NCBI GenBank assembly: GCA_947258735.1
Contig: CAMYJJ010000111.1
Location: 1 to 9,440 of the forward strand
Length of the DNA stretch: 9,440 nt
Direction: 5' to 3'
Origin: Thermodesulfovibrionia bacterium
Lineage (GTDB): Bacteria; Nitrospirota; Thermodesulfovibrionia; UBA6902
In this document: one piece after another, positions 6,680 through 9,440 of the stretch
How positions within the stretch are numbered: the first letter of the stretch is position 1
How the letters are laid out: each line of letters starts with the position of its first letter
The notes under the pieces: model-generated
What the model saw: only the letters and a program-made list of their open reading frames with translations
Told to the model about the DNA's origin: nothing
Databases searched by the model: none
Position numbers and translations under genes: made by a program

Positions 6680-9440
6680 TTATCCATGATCTATTTTCAC
6701 CTGGCCTGCCTGTTTCATTGAATTCTTTTTCTCCTTAATGTGATCAAGCAGTACATGGGCTTTTTCGTTCAGCGGATCAAATATCATTACTTTTTTCAGC
6801 TCTGCTTCAGCCTGATCCGGCATGTTGTTTTTAATAAGGACTTCGGCCAGGGAAACAAGTACGTCAAGGTTGGCAGGATGGCATTGCAGGTAATCCCGTA
6901 TGGATTTCTCCACTGTATCATACCGCTGGAGTGTCATTCCCATCTTTACCAGTGAGTCAAGCATCTCCTTTCTCTCAGGATCTTCACTAAATGACCGGCA
7001 TATCTTTTTGAATGCGCCTTCTCTGTTTCCTTTGTTCCAGAGATCAATGGCTGTCAGATAATCATGCTCCATGCTGTCTGTTCCTGTTGGTCCGGTCATG
7101 ACCTTTTCAAAAACCGTTCTTACGCTTTCCGCTATTTTCCGTGAGTCAAATGTATTACGGACCCTAGAAAGCGCTTTTCTGCCGATATGGGTCCTGAGAG
7201 ATGTATCCACAATGAGCTGTTTCATTGCCATATAAAGAGACAGATGATCATTAGGCTGGACTAAAATACCTGCATCACCTATTACTTCAGGTATTGAACC
7301 GGATCGCGTTGATATAACAGGATTACCACAGGCCATGCTCTCGATGAGCACCATACCGAACTGCTCCTGCCATTCTTTTGTAGATATACTGGGAAGTACA
7401 AAGATATCAGCCAGATTATGCAGCCTGTTCATCTCCTGATAGGGATATTCTTCTATGAACGTTATCGATCCGGACAGACCCAGATGGTACGCCCTTTCAC
7501 GAACTGCTTCCAGTTCAGGGCCTTTTCCAACCATCAGAAATTTTACGGGATGGTCCTTTAATGTATTGTCCCGGACTGTTTTGGCGGCCGCATGTATAAA
7601 ATCATAAACCCCTTTCTCCCACACCATCCTTCCTGTAAAGAGAATGACTATCTCATCACTTCTGATTCCCATCTTTTCCCTGTCTTTTTCGATCTCCATT
7701 TCCCGGGGCTTAAATACATTCAGATCTACTCCCATGGGTATAACATCAATTCTCTCTTCCTGAACCCCCTCAATCATCAATGCCTCTTTTGCCCTTCCGG
7801 TAACAGCAATGAAATGATCTGCTCCATTCCGCACTATCTCCTTGATCCGGTAAATTTCTTCATATTCTTCATAATTAAAGGGTATGTTCTCCCATTCAAG
7901 GCAGATTACCTTTGCACCTGTATTCTTTTTTGCCTGCACTGCCTGGGCAGAAAATCTGTACGTTATATCTGCAGAGAATATGATGTCCTTGTCCGAAAGA
8001 TGACCTTCCAGCCCCTGCATATGCGTAAGAAGACCCTGTGCCCGGGAGGGAATGCTCACCACAGGAATGGATATATGACTCGTATCAAAATTCCGCTGGT
8101 CCGTGGTATACGCAGTGATATCATAGAATTTCATCAGCGGTTCATAGTTCTGCATCTCCCATTTATTCAGATTGGCCCCTCTTACAACAGCAACCTTCAT
8201 TATGTTTTTTTGATTCTTTGAAGAAGAGGAACCCTCTGCACTGCATACTGAAGTTCTGTTTCCATTACTCTTAATCTGATTAAGCAGATGTAATGCATCT
8301 TTTCTCTCAGGATCGAAAATCAGGATTTTCCGGAGGTTTTCCAGGGCAGTATCATGTTTACACATCTGAACGCATACCTCGGCATATGTATAACGTATCT
8401 GTAAATCAGCAGGATGCAGACTCAAATATGCCTTAATGAATGGCTCTGTTTCAGGCAGTCTATCCAACTCATATGCAGCCTGTATAAACAATTCAAGGGC
8501 TGATACATCATCTTCACACAGATTCAGGGCCTCAGTAAATTTTTTAATTGCCTTCTCCTTATCACCCTCTTTCAAATGAACAAGACCAATGCCCGTCACT
8601 GCCTTTGAACTGTCCGGATTTATTTCAATTGATTTGTGAAAGTATGCAAGCGCCTCCTGACTATTCTCCATCCGGGTCTCAATGCTTCCAAGTCCTGTGT
8701 ACGGTCTGTCATCATTCCCGTTTATCTCCAGGGCCCTGATGTAATGTTCCCTCCCCTTTTCAATATCTCCCGAACCGGTAAAGCATTCAGCAAGATGAAT
8801 ATGGATTTCATTGTCCGCTGTGTGATCTGAACAGTTCAGGGCTCTCTTAAATGATTCAGCAGCCTCCCTGAACTTTTCAAGGTCCTTTTGCACTTCAGCA
8901 AGTGAGCACAGGTTATCGCAGCTTTTTTCTACAGACACAAGTTCTGTGTAGTATGTTTCCGCACATGCCGGATCTCCGGTTTGTTTACATGCATCACCCA
9001 TGAGCTTAAGTGCATGTTTGTTTGAGACATCATCCTTCAGTATCCCTTCACACAGGAGCATCACCTGGCGATAATCCCCCAGCATACTGGCTCTCATGGC
9101 CTCTGCTATTGCTTTTCTCATTTCTTCCGGGCCCTCTATTTCCTGATACTGGACGGAGTTTCCGGGAAGATACTGAATGATTATGCCGTCCTCAAGCGCC
9201 TTGCTTATATCATCTGTCCGGAGTCTTCCCATCCACCTTCTCAAAAAATGAATCGTATTGTGTTCCCCATGAGAGCACCTGCCTTTGGTCTTTTCTTCAA
9301 AGTGGTACACCACACTGTCCGGGTTATATATAATCTTATGTCCCTTTTCTCTGACTTTCAGACATAAATCAACATCCTCATACCCATTGATAAACCCCTC
9401 GTCGAACATACCCGCATCATAAAAAACTTTTTTTCTGACA
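6680..9440 (-). CDS. Modular glycosyltransferase GT2-TPR-GT4-TPR (5' end outside window)
   Basis: The frame is open to the right edge: codons before the Met at 9409 read V-R-K-K-V-F-Y-D-A-G and run straight into 'MFDEGFINGYEDVDLCLKVREKG', the conserved C-terminal GT2 stretch. The true start is therefore beyond the window. Numbering from that Met, residues 1-65 are the end of a GT2 domain (E11-D12 being the usual ED pair). Residues about 100-380 are a run of TPR helices (for example 'EALAYFHKSIEINPDSSKA'). Residues 404-770 are a GT4 glycosyltransferase with 'FTGRMVWEKGVYDFI', E682-x7-E690 in 'EQFGMVLIE', and 'SMACGNPVIST'. Residues about 785-895 are a second TPR block whose last 59 residues match residues 327-385 without gaps. 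No membrane segment is evident. It probably adds two sugars to a cytoplasmic acceptor, with TPRs binding a protein partner, plausibly flagellin given fliS next door (inference). Confidence 0.88.
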   Translation of the reverse strand, partial: VRKKVFYDAGMFDEGFINGYEDVDLCLKVREKGHKIIYNPDSVVYHFEEKTKGRCSHGEHNTIHFLRRWMGRLRTDDISKALEDGIIIQYLPGNSVQYQEIEGPEEMRKAIAEAMRASMLGDYRQVMLLCEGILKDDVSNKHALKLMGDACKQTGDPACAETYYTELVSVEKSCDNLCSLAEVQKDLEKFREAAESFKRALNCSDHTADNEIHIHLAECFTGSGDIEKGREHYIRALEINGNDDRPYTGLGSIETRMENSQEALAYFHKSIEINPDSSKAVTGIGLVHLKEGDKEKAIKKFTEALNLCEDDVSALELFIQAAYELDRLPETEPFIKAYLSLHPADLQIRYTYAEVCVQMCKHDTALENLRKILIFDPERKDALHLLNQIKSNGNRTSVCSAEGSSSSKNQKNIMKVAVVRGANLNKWEMQNYEPLMKFYDITAYTTDQRNFDTSHISIPVVSIPSRAQGLLTHMQGLEGHLSDKDIIFSADITYRFSAQAVQAKKNTGAKVICLEWENIPFNYEEYEEIYRIKEIVRNGADHFIAVTGRAKEALMIEGVQEERIDVIPMGVDLNVFKPREMEIEKDREKMGIRSDEIVILFTGRMVWEKGVYDFIHAAAKTVRDNTLKDHPVKFLMVGKGPELEAVRERAYHLGLSGSITFIEEYPYQEMNRLHNLADIFVLPSISTKEWQEQFGMVLIESMACGNPVISTRSGSIPEVIGDAGILVQPNDHLSLYMAMKQLIVDTSLRTHIGRKALSRVRNTFDSRKIAESVRTVFEKVMTGPTGTDSMEHDYLTAIDLWNKGNREGAFKKICRSFSEDPERKEMLDSLVKMGMTLQRYDTVEKSIRDYLQCHPANLDVLVSLAEVLIKNNMPDQAEAELKKVMIFDPLNEKAHVLLDHIKEKKNSMKQAGQVKIDHG

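Noticed and set aside
6564..6680. 38-codon minus-strand frame starting at an ATG overlapping the TAA of the GT2-TPR-GT4-TPR gene (TAATGA).
   Set aside because: The stop/start overlap is suggestive, but there is no close Shine-Dalgarno, the peptide matches no family I recognise, and a frame this short is expected by chance.
6551..6721. 56-codon + strand frame upstream of and overlapping the 3' end of the large glycosyltransferase gene.
   Set aside because: It has no ribosome binding site, partly shadows a confident gene on the other strand, and its translation looks like no known protein.

Overview
The window looks like part of a flagellar glycosylation locus from a flagellated Gram-negative bacterium. 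The large modular glycosyltransferases with TPR repeats, the flagellar export chaperone FliS, a possible sigma-54 promoter and a dRS3-like palindromic repeat would fit Nitrospirota or a deltaproteobacterial lineage. That placement is an inference and is weak. Base composition is moderate to AT-leaning by eye, with AT-rich intergenic DNA.

Layout, left to right. A gene on the + strand enters from the left edge and ends at 341. It is the C-terminal part of a DUF4143-type ATPase. An intergenic stretch of about 350 bases follows, lying between convergent genes. It holds a possible gene remnant and a MITE-like inverted repeat (534-603). Everything else is on the minus strand. Read in the direction of transcription (right to left), there is first a very large protein that runs off the right edge (GT2 C-terminus, TPR, GT4, TPR; ends at 6680). 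Next come a roughly 300-base AT-rich gap with a candidate sigma-54 promoter, then fliS (6373-6002). Then comes an 822-residue fusion of cobalamin-binding domain, radical SAM domain, class I methyltransferase, coiled coil and TPR (5902-3434). Last is a 914-residue fusion of GT4, a Rossmann-like middle domain and a CgeB-like glycosyltransferase (3437-693).

How they may work together. fliS, the radical SAM/methyltransferase gene and the double glycosyltransferase gene probably form one operon: 99 bases separate the first two, and the last two share an ATGA stop/start overlap. FliS holds unpolymerised flagellin before export. The neighbours carry at least four sugar-transfer modules (one GT2, two GT4, one CgeB-like) and two methyl-transfer modules. 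The simplest inference is a set of cytoplasmic enzymes that build and methylate a glycan on flagellin, with the TPR segments as protein-docking surfaces. The substrate is not proven by the sequence: an O-antigen or other surface glycan locus that happens to sit beside fliS would look similar. The fused domain architectures are the most unusual part of the window. No RNA genes, CRISPR arrays or complete insertion sequences were seen.
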